A DNA stretch of 6,281 bases from Calditrichia bacterium (lineage in GTDB: Bacteria > Calditrichota > Calditrichia > Calditrichales > Calditrichaceae): positions 1 through 6,281 of the forward strand of contig JALWEA010000645.1 in NCBI GenBank assembly GCA_027039465.1, given 5' to 3'. Shown one piece after another: positions 5,543 through 6,281 of the stretch. Under the pieces are notes generated by a model. That model was not told the DNA's origin and ran no database searches. It saw only the letters and a program-made list of their open reading frames with translations. Position 1 is the stretch's first letter; every line of letters starts with the position of its first letter. Made by a program: the position numbers and the translations under genes.

Positions 5543-6281
5543 GTATCGCCTTTCTTAAATTCTTTAAGAATTCAATCGGATTTTTTTGCCGCATTAATGT
5601 TTCTCCGATGAGCACACCCCGGAATCCTTGTTCTTGAAGCCAAATGCATTCTCGCTCAGTCCGAATCCCGCTTTCGCTGATCACCGGAATGCCTGTCGGT
5701 AAATAGGGCAGAAGGCTCGATGAATGCTCGAGATCGATTTCAAAGGTATCCAGATTACGGTTGTTGATTCCCAAAATAACGGGCAGGTTTTCTAAACCCC
5801 TCGGGAGTTTCTCGATTTCCCGGGCATCGTGCAATTCGATTAGAATGTCCAAGCCCAATTCGGCGGCCAACTCTGCAAAAGCTTTGATTTGGCTCCGACT
5901 TAAAATGCGGGCAATCAATAAAATCACGTCCGCGCCAATAACGGCCGATTGCCAAATTTGATAGGGATCGATGATAAAATCTTTACGCAAAAGGGGCAGC
6001 AAAGCAACCGTCCGAACATCGGTAAAATCTTTTAAGGATCCTTTGAAAAACGATTTATCCGTCAATACGGAAATAGCCGATGCGCCGCCTTGCTGATAAG
6101 CCTGCGCCTGTGTTTTTAAATTAAGATCACTGCGAATCGTTCCTGCCGAAGGCGAGGCCTTTTTGATTTCACAAATGAAAAGGAAATCATTGCCTTGCTG
6201 CATTTTTTGCAAAAGTGAAAACTTTGCCCTCGGTTTTATTTCCATTAAAAGTTTGATGGAATCCAAGGGAACCGTCTGTTC
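5523..6281 (-). CDS. trpC: Indole-3-glycerol phosphate synthase (N-terminus runs off the window)
   Basis: This TIM-barrel enzyme closes the indole ring, turning the TrpF product into indole-3-glycerol phosphate, the TrpA substrate. Family signatures are CEIKKASPSAG with the catalytic E-x-K, LRKDFIIDPYQ with the second catalytic lysine, LIELHD, GINNRNL, VISESGI, and the phosphate-binding GVLIGETLM. A TTG at 6266 could be called as a start, but the frame stays open to the window edge. The upstream codons read E-Q-T-V-P-L, like the VPLEEL stretch that lies well inside TrpC N-termini. The true start is therefore probably some 15-25 codons beyond base 6281, and 253 codons including the stop are visible. 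It ends with TAA at 5525-5523, overlapping trpF by 20 nt. It heads the visible part of the trp cluster. Confidence 0.95.
   Translation of the reverse strand, partial: EQTVPLDSIKLLMEIKPRAKFSLLQKMQQGNDFLFICEIKKASPSAGTIRSDLNLKTQAQAYQQGGASAISVLTDKSFFKGSLKDFTDVRTVALLPLLRKDFIIDPYQIWQSAVIGADVILLIARILSRSQIKAFAELAAELGLDILIELHDAREIEKLPRGLENLPVILGINNRNLDTFEIDLEHSSSLLPYLPTGIPVISESGIRTERECIWLQEQGFRGVLIGETLMRQKNPIEFLKNLRKAIHGIRTA
5549..5553 (-). promoter_or_regulatory. Ribosome binding site of trpF inside trpC
   Basis: AAAGG on the minus strand lies 6 nt before the trpF ATG and within the trpC coding sequence. It supports the overlapping start. Confidence 0.6.

Noticed and set aside
6264..6266. TTG as the start of trpC
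   Set aside because: The reading frame continues to the window edge with TrpC-like residues, and a start here would remove the N-terminal helix region usual in the family.

Overview
This 6.3 kb window looks like ordinary bacterial chromosome with dense, moderate-GC coding sequence. Its two blocks of genes point toward each other. The plus strand (1-2731) carries the end of korA, a complete korB, and a response regulator with an HD-GYP domain. The minus strand (2825-6281) carries trpC, trpF, trpB and trpA, read from the right edge inward. The gene set (two-subunit 2-oxoacid:ferredoxin oxidoreductase, stand-alone REC-HD-GYP regulator, separate trpC and trpF) suggests an anaerobic or microaerophilic bacterium. 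The protein style resembles FCB-type lineages such as Calditrichota or Ignavibacteria. That placement is an impression from motifs, not a database result, and is low confidence.

Plus strand: KorA and KorB form the enzyme that interconverts 2-oxoglutarate and succinyl-CoA (or a related 2-oxoacid) with ferredoxin. They are separated by 24 bp with a good Shine-Dalgarno site, so they are very likely one operon. After a 91 bp gap comes a REC + HD-GYP protein that probably degrades cyclic di-GMP. Its metal-binding motifs look intact, but the usually invariant REC lysine is an arginine.

Minus strand: trpC-trpF-trpB-trpA encode the last four catalytic steps from phosphoribosylanthranilate to tryptophan. 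The genes are tightly packed: trpC/trpF overlap by 20 nt, trpF/trpB are 31 nt apart, and trpB/trpA share a 4-nt GTGA overlap. trpC has no fixed start inside the window and runs off the right edge. Any trpE, trpG or trpD would lie further right.

The most unusual part is the 93 bp gap between the convergent blocks (2732-2824). It holds two perfect hairpins, 12 and 13 bp long, built on the same 18-nt core in opposite orientations. Each core is in sense orientation for its own gene, and each hairpin begins exactly 14 nt past that gene's stop codon. Neither has a canonical T-run. I see no mobile element, CRISPR array, tRNA, rRNA or recognisable new multi-gene system in the window; everything else is housekeeping metabolism and signalling.
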